Of a stretch of 64,000 nucleotides of DNA, positions 34,491-46,075 are shown piece by piece (position 1 is the stretch's first letter; each line of letters starts with the position of its first letter). Below the pieces are notes generated by a model that had not been told where the DNA came from, did no database searches, and was given only the letters and a program-made list of their open reading frames with translations. Origin of the DNA: Cacajao melanocephalus (lineage: Eukaryota > Chordata > Mammalia > Primates > Pitheciidae); contig CAUYLG010038532.1 of the NCBI GenBank assembly GCA_963573385.1, positions 62,001 to 126,000 of the forward strand, written 5' to 3'. Position numbers and translations under genes: made by a program.

Positions 34491-37261
34491 GAGACTTCAT
34501 TCTATTTCAAGACAGCTAGAGATTTTCTAAACTGTTTATGTTTTCTGCCACAGCTGTTTATTTAACCTTTCCTGGCAGTGCTTGTTTAGTTTCCTACTTC
34601 ACCCCAAAAGTTTTCTTTAAAAATAACACACTTGTTTGATGTTTATTTGAATGAGATTCAAAAAGCTAATTTTGTAACTACATCATAACACAATAGTATA
34701 TAATTAATGGTGACAAAAAAATAAAAGCTTTAAGAAATAGAAGGGAATTGGGAGATCATCTATTCCAAGGGGTATGAGACCCCCATGCAAAACAAAACAA
34801 AAAAGTTATGTATATGTGCATTTTTCTGGGACAGTTCCACAATTCATATCAGGTACTCAAAAAAGTCCGTGATCCAAACAAAGTAAAGAACCAGTAATCT
34901 AACAGTTCTCTCACTTTACTATCAAGGCCAATGAGATACAAAGTGGTCAACTGGAATAGCAAGATCAAGACAGTACCATCAGTTCTTATTACCACAAACA
35001 TGTATAGTGAATGCCAAAAAACGACCAGACTCATCAAATGGATAGAGGCTTCCACAAAACCATATTACCCCCTACCATGCAACAATGAAACATGGTACAA
35101 AACAATTTAAGTGCCACACAAGAAACCATTTTTAAAATCATGTTGGTAAACTACCATTAATACCAAAATAATGTTTTCAACAATTCACAAAGAAAAACTT
35201 TTCACCAGACTTGAAACTTTCTACCTTGAGCTCTGGCCTAAAATTTCTGGAAAGTACAATTCTGAACAAAAAGAAAAACAGTTCAAATAATTTGCATAGG
35301 TCAATGATGAATCATCAATACTGGAAAAACATTATTCCAGGTGTATGGCTGCCTATTAATGATTAATAGTATTACTTTTAGGTTAAAAAAGAACATTTAC
35401 AAGTGATTATGGGCTTTGTGAATAAAAATCGAAGTTCATGTTGGCCACTGAAACAACTTAGAAGCAACAAGCATTTGAAAACACACACACGAAATCTTCT
35501 AGTAACCTTAAAAACCTGTTGCATTGTAACAACTGCAACACCCCTAAAACCAAATGACCAGACCATTCCTTCCAATGATTAACAGTCACAGAAGCACTTT
35601 TACTCCTTCAGATAATCCTGTCTCTTCAGGTGCTTAGGTCAGATATGGTACTAAATAATAAAGTTAAATTACTACCTCACATCTTTTTCTTAATATACTC
35701 TGTCAATTAGAATAGCATTCTAGAAATAGAATAAGCAATAACATTAGAAAAAAAACAGACTTAATGAAACAGTTTAATTCTCCCTAAATAAATGTTAAAA
35801 ACTTCTAGGAAGAAAAATACATATTTGCCTTATAAATACTCCAACTCTTTCAACATTAAAACTCAGACACAGAAACCAGTAAGCTAGCTGCATTTACATC
35901 CCATTACAGCTTTTAAATATCACATTTCAGTGCCTAAAAAAGCTACTCCATCGTTTCGAGATAAGTTTCTGAGAACAAAGAAAACTCTTTAAATGACTGA
36001 ACTGCATTAAATCCTTTCCTTTTCCGTGTGACCATCTGCAAAAGCAACAGTTGTCAGTTAAACAGAATCAATCTCTTTCCCAAATGTACATGAGTCACTG
36101 CTTGGTCACTGTATAGCAGATATGAACTGAGAACTATGACATAACACAATGACAAACCACAGTACTGAGCACAAAGTCCAGGGAAAGAAAGAAAGAGAGA
36201 AACAGGAAGAGCACACGGCTATTTTTTTTCTTCCTTTGGGGCCCCCATTAGTAGCATTCCCTTCATCCATTTTCATTCATTGCTTCACTATCAGGACCAA
36301 ACCCAAAAGTTAGAAAGAACCATCTAGCTACTGTTTGGCTGCTTTTATTTTTTCTGCACCAGGACTGGAGCCCGCATTCCCCTGCAGTCCTCAGCTCCAC
36401 CGCAATACTGATACCAGTTTCACCGGCCCAGCTGCCAAGCCTAACCATTCCTTCTTAAAGCACTTCTTTATCCATCCTACAAAACAGCAAGTTCTTCATG
36501 GTATATTTTCCTAGACTACCTAGCTAATATCATACTTTAACAACTTTTTCCAATGTTAACTGGACACAGGTCATATCAGTTAAGTGTTAGCACCATTGCC
36601 GGCGCCCACCCCCATAATCCACACTGCTTTCCTTCTCCATACTGCCAATTTCCACTGAGCGACCCTAAAACCCAGTAACTATCATTAAATCTACCTCTAG
36701 GCCCTGGCAAGAATTCTTTGGCTTTACCCAAACACCTATTCCAAGGGTATCCAATTCCAGTCCAAAATGCCAGAGTCCTACTCCTCAACCCAAGGCCCTA
36801 TCTTTTTAGTGGATTCTAAACTTACTACGACATCTACCTTCTTTGGATCCATCCCCCGCCCAAGCCTGAGTCGTATCTCCCAGGCTACAAGCCTCCCATT
36901 CCTGGCAGCTCTGTTTGACAGCTCGCTGACCTCCACCTCATCAGACCTCTGGGTCGCCCTTCCCGCCGTCCTCCAGCCTTCTTCCCGCTCAGACACTGAT
37001 CCACTGTCCAAGGAGCCTCGACGCCTCCTATGACCCCTCCCCGACCCCGCAGTCCCCTACTGGACCTAGCGGACTCCTCTCAGGTAAGCGGAGCCCCTGG
37101 CCCTGCAGGCCCATCAATGGTCCTGGTTCCCCGCACCTGCCACCAGGGTTCCCAGGCTGCAAAAACACAAGTAGTTCTTCTTCCCGAGGGCCACCCTTCT
37201 CCTCAGGCCGCTTCCCTCAGCACCACGTCACCCGCGCTTAGCCGGGAGACCCCCAACTCAC

Positions 37262-37276
37262 CCCCGCCTCCGCCAT
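37262..37276 (-). other. Upstream ORF 1 of INSIG2, first segment
   Basis: ATG plus four codons reach the exon 1 end exactly on a codon boundary. In the spliced mRNA they are followed by three codons and TAG from 31,303-31,292, giving an eight-residue peptide. The AUG context is strong (A at -3, G at +4). Confidence 0.75.
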
Positions 37277-37370
37277 CTTCTGGGACCAGCCCCCGTACCC
37301 CCCACCGCCTCTTCCTCCTCCACTCCCACAACTCCGCCCAAGCTCCACTGCGCTTGTGCAGCTAACGCGT
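37262..37370 (-). other. INSIG2: INSIG2 non-coding exon 1 (5' boundary approximate)
   Basis: The donor at 37,261 (GGCGGGG|GTGAGT) is strong, and the exon would join to exon 2 at 31,303. It ends with AAGATGGCGGAGGCGGGG. An upstream AUG at 37,276-37,274 lies in a strong context and continues across the splice into exon 2. The left (3') edge is well supported. The right (5') edge is a guess placed below the ETS boxes; the true start could be up to about 100 bp further right. Confidence 0.7.
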
Positions 37371-37398
37371 CCACGCGCAAGCGATCGGGGCAGAGGAG

Positions 37399-37406
37399 CT
37401 TCCGGT
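37399..37406 (-). promoter_or_regulatory. ETS/GABP-type motif
   Basis: ACCGGAAG on the minus strand, in the CpG-island promoter of INSIG2. Confidence 0.6.
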
Positions 37407-37451
37407 TCCTGCCGGCACTAAGGGGTGGACCAGCGAGCCGGGGCAAAAGGG

Positions 37452-37459
37452 CTTCCGGT
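37452..37459 (-). promoter_or_regulatory. ETS/GABP-type motif, second copy
   Basis: ACCGGAAG on the minus strand, 53 bp from the first copy and in the same orientation. Confidence 0.6.
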
Positions 37460-37690
37460 CTGCGGAAAACGGGCTGCTGGCCGTGGGCGTGGATAGTCGA
37501 GGTGACTGGAGGCTGTCGGATCAGCTGTTGTTTGCTGACCAGGCAGTCGTGGGTAATGATGGATTCCCAGACCCTGTGGGCGGAGTAAGGGAATCATGCA
37601 ATGAGACACGCACACTCACCGGGAGGCGCGGCCGCCTGCGTGACCCTCATCTCGTATCCTAAAGGTGCGCGCTTCGGAGCAGGCAGCCGA

Positions 37691-39894
37691 GTACTTCCAG
37701 CAGAACACCGGGTATTATACTCTGCTCCTTTTCCTCCCCTAGTAAGTTATAACTTGTTTTGAGAGAAGAGCATAGTTGTCCCTCGTCTCCACGCTACAAC
37801 ACTTTTTGCGCTTTTCATTCAAAATCGTTTCTCGAGGACTACAAAGTAACGTGATTTGGGGGAGGGGCAGTTAGAAGTTTACACCAACAGAGAAAATTTT
37901 AAAACCTTAAATTTAACCGCTTATTTGTCAGAAGTATTATTTTTCATTTAAAACCATACTTTTAGAACATGAAACCCAACCAAACAGATCTTTGGAATTG
38001 TGCAGCTGAACTTTTTTTTTTTTTTTTTTTTTTAATGAAAGTGGTGCTATCATTGCAAAAGCAAGCCCTTATAAGTGCCGAAAGATATTCATCATGAGGA
38101 GTTGCTTCTTTACTCTGAATTTGTTTTTTTAAGCAACTCTTTTTTAAAAAGAGAGAAAAAAAAATCTCTTTTGAATGTATTACGTTACTGGGCTATTCCA
38201 TTTGGGGTAGGTTAACCCAAAACATGTTATGGATGTGGTAAGGCTACAATGGACTTGAATATTCTAGATGAGACCTGGGCCGAGAGTAAATGCATAATAG
38301 TTTTCCAAAGGACTGTCTCCTTTCATTTACTTTGAACTGATAAACGATAAGATGGATTTTTATTTTTCTGACCTTTTTATCTACATTTATTTCTGAAAAT
38401 TGAAAAAGAATTAATTTCCAACAAAATGTTTCTAGGCAAGTATTGTATGATGCTTCTCTAATGTTTACTATAGCTCTTAGTGTTTTCGCTAATGTTTTCT
38501 ATCGCTCTCAAATTTCACTCCTGTAAGTTTTAACACTACCAGTAAGAAAGATCTGGGCCAATTATACAGAATGGACGATAATTTTTAAAAGAAAAGAGAA
38601 GGCACTCAGAAAAAAGACAATAATTTCTCAGTGTCAGAACCCTGTGTCAGAACACCGTGAAATTATTTCCTTAAAGCAATGCAAGTCCTGTATGTCCAGT
38701 TCATGCCTTCTCCAACCGAGCTTTTTTCAGACACTTAGAAATTGCCTTCAAGAAAATCCTTACGGATAATTTTAACCTAGAGGGGCATTTGTTTTAGCTT
38801 AAATATTTATTAATTGCAAGTAGTGACAGAACCTAAAAAGCAAAAGCCATGTAGCAACAGTTCCCAAGATCCCTGCATCCAGTTATTCCTACCACAGTAC
38901 AAGGCAGAATGTAAAACCCCCAGGAGAAATACAAAGGGCCATTGTCTTCTTTGACCGGATTTGAGGACAGTTTTCATGGAAGATGTGGTCTTTCAGTGGG
39001 CATTGAGGATAAATACGCAGGTACGGTAAGCCTGTGCATTCTAGTGGAAGCTCGGAGTTAGAAAAACATGAAACAGACTGTAGAATCTGGCATGTGGAAA
39101 GAGGTATGGTGAGACATGTAAGTTCTAAACATCAAGCTCATGAATTTGGACTAAATTTTTGTTATGGTAACATTGAAATCCTAAATTAATAGATGCCAGA
39201 ATATAAATTGGTTAAGAACATCAAGAAATCATAGTAACTTTGAGTTATTTTGAAGTTGGTGTAATGCAGTCAGTGGAATGCTGGTGAATGATCCTTGAAA
39301 CCTGGATTGTAGTTTGGCACTATGGCAGCATGTGTGTAATCACATCCAATAAATTCGGTTTTTTAGGCTTTGTTTTTTTCATCTGTAAAATGAGAGATTG
39401 GTCTGTAATTTCTGAGGTCTTGTTCATAGGTGAAAGTATCAACAGTTTTGTAATTCTTGACTTCAAAAAGGTTTTTTTTTCCATTAGCTTTATATGTTGT
39501 TTGGTCTCTCAACAGAACAGATTAAAAAATAAGTTAGAAAACAAAAAGCCCTTTACTTAGCTAATACAAACACCCACAAAAGTTTTTTGACCTTGTTGGA
39601 GGGAGATATTGTGGGACTCACCTTAATTATTGCCTACAGGTTGATGACTAAGACATTCAGTAAGCCTCTAAGAACTTTGAACTTGGAAACATTACCCAAA
39701 TTAAAAACACCCAAAATAATATTTTTTTTAATACTGCAATTTTCCTAGTCAGAAGCTAGAACCCCACACACTAGAGACCATTCTACTTTTTTGGTTTTGA
39801 TTTTTGTTACGGTGTTTTGAGGTGAGATATAGTTGAGGGACACAGAAAGTCAAGAAATTTTGCTTTTTGGAGATATCAGGATGGATTATTTATT
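37691..39894. other. Upstream flank of INSIG2, no recognised gene
   Basis: A/T-rich non-coding sequence. It contains a T22 run (38,012-38,033) and an L2-like trace near 38,990-39,160. A plus-strand ORF at 39,288-39,560 (90 codons, rich in F and I) has no recognised domain. Confidence 0.45.
38012..38033 (+). repeat. T22 homopolymer
   Basis: Twenty-two consecutive T, likely length-variable. Confidence 0.95.
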
Positions 39895-40235
39895 AATCCA
39901 GCTATCACCTGAGCACCTGGCAGGTTCCAGACACTTGGCACTGGACTTTAGGAGGAAATCAATACAGACAAGGCACCTTCCCTTGTGAAGCCATAGTCCT
40001 GTGGGGGAAACACAGTAAATGGTGGAATTAATATATAATTACAAACTGAGATAAGTGCCATGAAGTTAGAACATCTCCATACTGTGATGGAGAATAAAGG
40101 GGAATACCTGGAGACCATGGGTTAGTTGAAGATTAAGAGGGATCGGCTAAGAGCAGGATAAAGAACAGGTGTGAGGGCACAATAGCTGAAAAACTTGGTG
40201 CATTCTGGGGATTGAAAGAAAGGCAGAGCTGGGGT
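39895..40235 (-). mobile_element. L2 LINE 3' fragment, reverse orientation
   Basis: Reverse-complement L2 3' text: CACCTGAGCACCTGGCAGGT, ACAGACAAGGCACCTTCCCT, GATAAGTGCCATGAAGTTAG and AGCAGGATAAAGAACAGGTG. Confidence 0.65.
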
Positions 40236-40274
40236 AGCAATTGAAAAGAAAATTATAAATTAAAGTTATATTTT

Positions 40275-40398
40275 AACATCATGATTGATGTTAATCACTT
40301 TCTGTGTGCCAGGCACTGTGCTAAGTTAAATCTCATTTTACATGCTCAAAACCCATTTGAAATAGATACCAAATAGCAGATGAGAAGTTAAGGCTAAA
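40275..40398 (+). mobile_element. MIR SINE, left half (interrupted)
   Basis: CTTTCTGTGTGCCAGGCACT, GTGCTAAGTTAAATCTCATT and GCAGATGAGAAGTTAAGGCT are the left part of a MIR. The right part resumes at 40,582 after a MER5-type insertion. Confidence 0.85.
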
Positions 40399-40581
40399 AG
40401 CAGTGATTCTTAACTTTGGCTGCATATTAGGATCATCCATAGATTTATTAAAAGTTCTAGTGCCTGAGCCCCACCCTCTCTTTATTCTGATTTAATTTTG
40501 CTGAAGAGGGGACCTGTGCTCTTTTAATAAATTCCTTGTATAATTCTAATGTGTAGCCAACGTTGAGAATCACCAGCGTAA
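40399..40581 (+). mobile_element. MER5A-type hAT DNA transposon inserted in a MIR
   Basis: Terminal repeats visible: CAGTGATTCTTAACTTTGGC on the left, and AACGTTGAGAATCACCAGCG on the right. Interior GTGCCTGAGCCCCACCCTCT is typical. Its position inside a MIR shows that it inserted later. Confidence 0.88.
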
Positions 40582-40690
40582 TGCTAATTTGTCCAAGGTC
40601 ACTTTGTAACTAAGTGGCAGAGAAGGCAGAAATTGAAGCTAGATCTATTGGATTCTAAACTTGATGCTCTTAGCCACTCACTAGTGCCCT
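40582..40690 (+). mobile_element. MIR SINE, right half (interrupted)
   Basis: TTTGTCCAAGGTCACTTTGT, AACTAAGTGGCAGAGAAGGC and GATGCTCTTAGCCACTCACT complete the MIR that starts at 40,275. Confidence 0.85.
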
Positions 40691-40719
40691 GTCAACATTC
40701 AAAAGCATATAGTAAACAG

Positions 40720-40870
40720 CAGTTATGTGTGGGAAGTCTGTTAAACACTGAGATACAGTGATGAGTAAGACAGAGCTCTTGCCATCAATACATTCACAGA
40801 CTAGTAAAGCAGAAGTTAGGCCAGCCCACATGTACAGAAGCAAGTCAGCTGAGAACTCTCAGCGAGGTCA
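40720..40870 (-). mobile_element. L2 LINE 3' fragment, reverse orientation
   Basis: ACTGAGATACAGTGATGAGT, AAGACAGAGCTCTTGCCATC and TACATTCACAGACTAGTAAA match reverse L2 3' text. Confidence 0.65.
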
Positions 40871-43369
40871 GATATGTTTTTCCTTTTTAAGCTAGATTGC
40901 TGTAGGTAACTGATAACAGAGTATCTACGTAGGCTGCTAGTGGGATTGTCAGCTCAGAGGTGGTGTAAACTGAACAAAGGCAATGGCGGAGGATACAAAG
41001 ACTCATCAGGACTTGCTGACTGCTAATGTTGAGAGTGAAGAAAAGACGGTGGAAGATGATTTCAAGGTTTTGAGTTTGAGAGACTAAGCTAAAGTAACAT
41101 CATTGATCTAGAACTAGTACAAGAATTGAATTTCAGCATGAATGAGTTCGAAATACTTGTTGAACATTCAGGTAAACATGTCTGGTAGAGCAGTGGAAAC
41201 GTGCATCTGGAGTTTGAATCAGCAAATTGGTCTAGAAGCGAAGATCTAGAATTATTGACTTATAGGAGGTAGTTGAAACCATGCTTTGCATAACACGTAT
41301 GCAGCGTATGGAATTTGTTAAAAGACAATAGAGATAGGAGAAAGAAAAAGCCCTGACATTGTCATACTTGAATATGTCAATAAAGCTATTTTTTATCTAC
41401 AGTGATATTAAACACAATCAATTCATGATTATCCATGATGAGTTTTTAATACTTTCTAGGCTTTCCTTGGCCACATAGCAAATGTAATAGATGAGATGTA
41501 GCCAGGGAATGCAAACCAATTTTAAATATTGGCTAAATATTTAAGAAGAATGTCATACAATGCATTCAGAAATGCAGTAGGAATACCCTAGAACAGTGTT
41601 TTCACACAAATAATTTTTATGTACCCCTCATATTGACTTAAATTATTTTGATCATAATATGACTTAAACCTGAAAAAGCTACAATGTTCTAAACATTAAA
41701 ACTCAAGAGAGAATTCTTAGGCTTAAGCTCATATACACCATAAAAGCAAAACATTTGCAAAATAATTATGAAGAAAAGCATAAAGTAAGTAAGCTTAAAA
41801 GTATAGTAATGTTAAAGGACATCTTGAAATTGATGTATAATGTCATCAATATTGAGGTGGGTGGTGGGGGGCAGGGGGAGGTTTGCAGATCAAAAGCTCC
41901 AAAAAAGGAGGAGAATGAGGACATTTATCTTTTAGTGGCATAGCACTTTGGGGACATTTTTGAGCGGGTCTGTACGGAAGCAATGACAACTAAAGTCAAT
42001 AAATTGAATGTATATAATGTCAAATGATCCCTGTAAGGTTTGGTATGTATCATCAGGAAACAATAAACTAAACAAAGCCCAAACGAGGTCACTATGGATG
42101 AGCAAGCAAATGCAAAATACACCTCTAAGACAAAGCCACTGAGGTGTAAAACATCAGAGTGAGAAGACACCTGGAAAGATTATAAACTATAAATTATTTG
42201 TCAGAGAGGCAATGATAGAGACTCAGAATATAAAAGCAACACTAGCTATTAATTATTACAAGGGCCCATGCTATTTGAGGTCAAAAAACATAGCAAGGTG
42301 TTCTCTAAGAGATTTTTGTCCTGCTAATTTACCGTACTGTTGTTGCAGCTGTGAGACACTCCATTCAAACTGAACTCACACACAGGGGGTTTTATATAAT
42401 GTTAGGTCCCTCCCAAAGGCAATGTATGTATTCTTTTCTCTAACTGAACTTAAGCTAGGCTCATGGTTGTCTAAGAGTGTTTATTATTTTTGTAAGACAT
42501 TGATGGAAGTTTCAGAGAATTTCCACTGACTTGCTAATTATATATATATGTGTATATGTATATGCATTGGTTCACAAAAGCAAAGGGTTTCATTTGATAG
42601 CAGATGAAGGACACAATGATCCAATAATTAAACTTACCCAAAAGAAATATGTATAAAGCTAGCTGATGTAACAGACATAAAACACGCTATAGAAACTCAG
42701 GGACTTGAATTTAGATTTGTTCTGGGATTGAGACTTCCCAAAACCAAAAACTATCAAAAGAATTTCCCATCAAAGTAAAGAAATTATGTGAAATGATTTT
42801 AAATTTAATCCCCTTGGAATTTGAGAAAGATTACTTTTTTTAAAGGCTAGGAATTAATGCTTTAGTAATGATTGGAGAAAAGTAAAAGAACATAAACTTT
42901 AAGAAGCGGATCTTAGATTCATAAAATTAATTTTAGTATTGAGCTATGTTAGAACCATCATCTGAAAAGACATTCCAAACTGAGAAACAGTATGTGTATC
43001 TCATAGATGGCCCGGAGATTCCTGGTGATGCTTAATATTCTCAGAGGATATATTAGCTACTCTAGCTTCAGTAGATCCCATTTCTCCTTCTAGAGATTGA
43101 TCCAGTATCCTCTCCTGGAAATAAGAGCTCAGTTGTATTTGAGGAAGCCTTGGGCCTGTGCACTGTTGAGAATAAAGCATATCTGCGTTGCAGGCTGTGC
43201 TCTCCACTACCAGCTGAGTATTCTGGGACAAGTTATTTCTCTGTTCTTCCATTTCTTCATCATACAAGTGCCTCCTGTAAGGAATAAGTGTGATGAAGTA
43301 TGGTAAAAGGTCATAGTTTTGCAGATTTATTCTTAATCACTTTGATACTTTCCTTGACAAATGAATGAC
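40871..43369. other. Intergenic sequence without recognised gene
   Basis: About 2.5 kb, A/T-rich. It contains a TA/TG microsatellite (42,537-42,566) and G-rich text near 41,853-41,880. No gene supported; ORFs up to 88 codons look random. Confidence 0.45.
42537..42566 (+). repeat. (TA/TG)n microsatellite
   Basis: ATTATATATATATGTGTATA followed by TGTATATGCA. Confidence 0.8.
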
Positions 43370-44760
43370 CTTCCTATGTCTGTTGAATGCCTTCAGGATT
43401 GGAAATTCCTCACCTCTTGAGGAAACTGCTTTTATCTTTGCATAGATCCAGGTTCAAGAGAGTTTTTCCTAGGCTTCAAGTGTCCCCAGCTTCTTTATAG
43501 CTCCCACCCATTCCCACTCAATTCTGCATGCCAGCCTTTAAGTTGTTAAATCCTCTTCCAGCTCCGTGCTCCCCGAAGATCCTTGTCCTGTCTAAATATA
43601 CCCAGTTTCTTTAGTCATTTTCCATATGACTTGTTCTGCATCCCTTAACTGTAATGGTTACTTTCTTCTGGACATGCTTCGGTCTGTCACTATCCCTTCA
43701 TAGGACCACTTGCAGAATAAACATCAGATCTGCACCATCACAACTTTTGTTCTGTATACTTCTTTTAACACAACATCCCATCACAGTGGCATTTTTGGCA
43801 GCCAAATCCCACTATTAAGTTGTATCGAGCTGTTAAATTTAGACAACTCTTAAATCCTTTCCTTGTGCACAAACCACATTTTCTCTGTCCTGTTCCTTTA
43901 TTGTTGGGGTAAAATTTTGTGGGCATTTGGATTTTTTTTTTTCCTATTGGAAGCAAGGGGAAGGTGCCTAAATAAAAGGGCTTATAAGTTCCCTGTTGAA
44001 TTTCTTCTTCCTAAAACCTGTCCGTAGTTACTACCTATCAAGATGTTTTTGGTACAGATTCCAGCATTCAGTATAATGGTGCACCCTGCAACCTGCATCA
44101 GCACGCCATCATGCTGTCAGAACCTTATTTGTAATAAAAATTTTCAGTAATGCAACACCAAGGACAGGGGCCTGTGGTGGACTCTGGAGGTGTACCTTTT
44201 GGTTAACTAAATCCATTCATCAGAAATAATTATTTGCCTACAGCTATTCTCACTGTGTGCCCAGCTTATATTCAGAATCATATCATTAGAGATTGGTAAA
44301 TTCATACAGAAATTCAGGTTAACCACTTCGTCTTCACTAACTCATGCTGACTCCTTTGCTGAGAGCTTATAAACCATCCTTCTGAGGATTTGTTCTGGAA
44401 GATAACCCAGATCTGAAGCCCGGCTACCTAGGGTTCACAGGATTCACCTCTGTTTTTATAAAAAGACATTTACCCATTTTCAGGTTTCCCTGTTTCTCAA
44501 GATTCTTCATAATGATTGACAGGAGTTATGTTTTATCCTAAAGTTCTTTTAGTGTCTGAGAAATGTGCCTCATGTAGGTCATGAGACTTACAAACAGCTT
44601 CAGTAGCCAGTGCTTACTTATAGGTTCCTCACCTACCTTATTTTTTAAAAGCAATGTTAGTGCTGCCCTTCTCTATCTGACAGTTGTTCATCTGGAGGGA
44701 AAATAGGAATTAAAGCAGTTAGGGAGTTCTCCTTTCCTCCTGTTATCTGTTAACATTATA
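43370..44760 (-). mobile_element. Ancient CR1/L3-like LINE remnant, antisense
   Basis: On the plus strand a string of motifs appears in the same order as in antisense amniote CR1/L3 LINEs: CATATGACTTGTTCTGCATC, CTTTCTTCTGGACATGCTTC, GGCATTTTTGGCAGCCAAAT, ACCAAGGACAGGGGCCTGTG, CTCATGCTGACTCCTTTGCT and CATCCTTCTGAGGATTTGTT. The match runs over about 1.3 kb, long for such an old family. No intact reading frame. Confidence 0.7.
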
Positions 44761-45714
44761 AGTGTCTGGGACTATCAGGCTCCTTTGACCTTCGGAACAT
44801 TTCTGTGTCACATAAAAATGCGCCTTCCATGGCTCATCCCATCAGCCCTGACCCAAGTACACTGGTATTGTTTATAGAGTGCAGTCATGAATGCTTGCGC
44901 TCCATAGCCTGACCTGTTTCCAGCCTGATATTAATACTTATTTTCATCTTTCACTCTTACTTCACTCCTTAGACCTGATACTTCTCACACTTTGAATTTG
45001 TTCTTTGGTCTCCCAGGAGTAAATGTGTGCTTTTCTCTGGGTGGATACTCTCTGGTCTGACATTCTCACCAGGTGTTTCAGTTATTCATTGCTTTCTATC
45101 AAACAAGGTAGCAGCAGCTGTATCACCTCTTAAGTTACACATGGTCACTTCTACCATACTGTGTTGGCCAACCAATCACTGAGATTATCCCAGAGAGGAG
45201 AGAAGAGGAGATCTGGACTCCATCTCTAAATGAGAGGAGAGTGAGCATTTGCAGACAAGTTTTAAAGCCTCCGCACGAGGATTAGCAGAGCCCAACAGAT
45301 TGTAGGCTCCATGCAGTGAAGATATTTGTTACTTGTTCTCCCTTCTCCATAGAAGTGTAGGCTTCCTTTTGCTAACTAACATGTTTCATATAGCTCACTT
45401 ACATTCTGGGCATTAGCATCTAATATTCTTACAGGTTTATATGGCTACTTTATCTTTAAATGTGATTACTTGTCTATTTTCTGTTTAAATGCATCAGAGA
45501 ACATCCTCCGAGCCTATATTAGTTTCTTAGGAGCTCCTCCATTGGTTACAGCTCACTGTATTGCCAAAAATTAAACTTGAAAATATTTCATTCCTTAGCA
45601 CCTCTATAAATGGATTCTACCAGTCATTTTCTTATTCTCTCTGCACCACTCACTTTTACACAGTAGATATTTGCATCTTGTTAATGCTTGCCATTGCTTT
45701 CTTAGGCCAAAGAG
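44761..45714. other. Intergenic sequence, possible unclassified old repeat
   Basis: No gene. Near 45,077-45,260 the text has the appearance of an old interspersed repeat (GTTATTCATTGCTTTCTATC; GAGATTATCCCAGAGAGGAG), which I cannot assign. Confidence 0.35.
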
Positions 45715-45925
45715 TGTAATGGAGTGGTTAAGAGTCAGACAGACGTGGGTTTTAATTCCTGCTCTCCCTTACTATCTGCGTAATCTTGAGAGCATTATTT
45801 TACCTCTTTGAACTTCAATTAATCGTATGTGATAGTCGGAGATGATAAGGGGATTAAATGACAGTGGTATTAAATGAGAGAATATAAGTACATAGTAGGC
45901 ACTCATTAAATGGTACTTCTTAACA
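45715..45925 (-). mobile_element. MIR SINE, reverse orientation
   Basis: GTTAAGAGTCAGACAGACGT, GGGTTTTAATTCCTGCTCTC, TTTACCTCTTTGAACTTCAA and GTAGGCACTCATTAAATGGT are reverse MIR text. Confidence 0.88.
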
Positions 45926-46075
45926 GTATTCATCTCTTATCTTTTTAATTAACAACTGCAATAGTCTCCTCTATTCTGTGCTTCAATTCTGCCTAAAACA
46001 TACAAAACACCCTGTCAGGTGATTTTGTAATGTCATGTTTTCTTTGTGAGTTATTGCATATGTTTTTGCCGGGTT

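Larger units (their letters stand above)
31304..37261 (-). other. INSIG2: INSIG2 intron 1 (in the 5' UTR)
   Basis: 5,958 bp between non-coding exon 1 (donor GGGG|GTGAGT) and exon 2 (acceptor CTCTTGCAG). It contains two MIRs, a five-copy minisatellite, and a hAT-type DNA transposon fragment. The remaining 34,500-36,900 stretch has no feature I recognise. The promoter-proximal end lies in the CpG island. Confidence 0.85.
36930..37690 (-). promoter_or_regulatory. INSIG2: INSIG2 promoter and CpG island
   Basis: Density of CG dinucleotides and G+C rises sharply here relative to the A/T-rich flanks (for example GCGTCCACGCGCAAGCGATC and GGAGGCGCGGCCGCCTGCGT). No TATA box is evident, so a dispersed CpG-island start is likely. 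Two perfect ETS/GABP-type boxes (ACCGGAAG on the minus strand) lie at 37,399-37,406 and 37,452-37,459. A GTGACGTG motif (CRE/USF-like, minus strand) lies at 37,224-37,231, just inside intron 1. The transcription start is inferred, not seen. Confidence 0.8.

Noticed and set aside
37258..37446. 62-codon minus-strand ORF at the promoter
   Set aside because: G+C-rich chance frame across exon 1 and the CpG island. It runs into the intron donor and has no domain.
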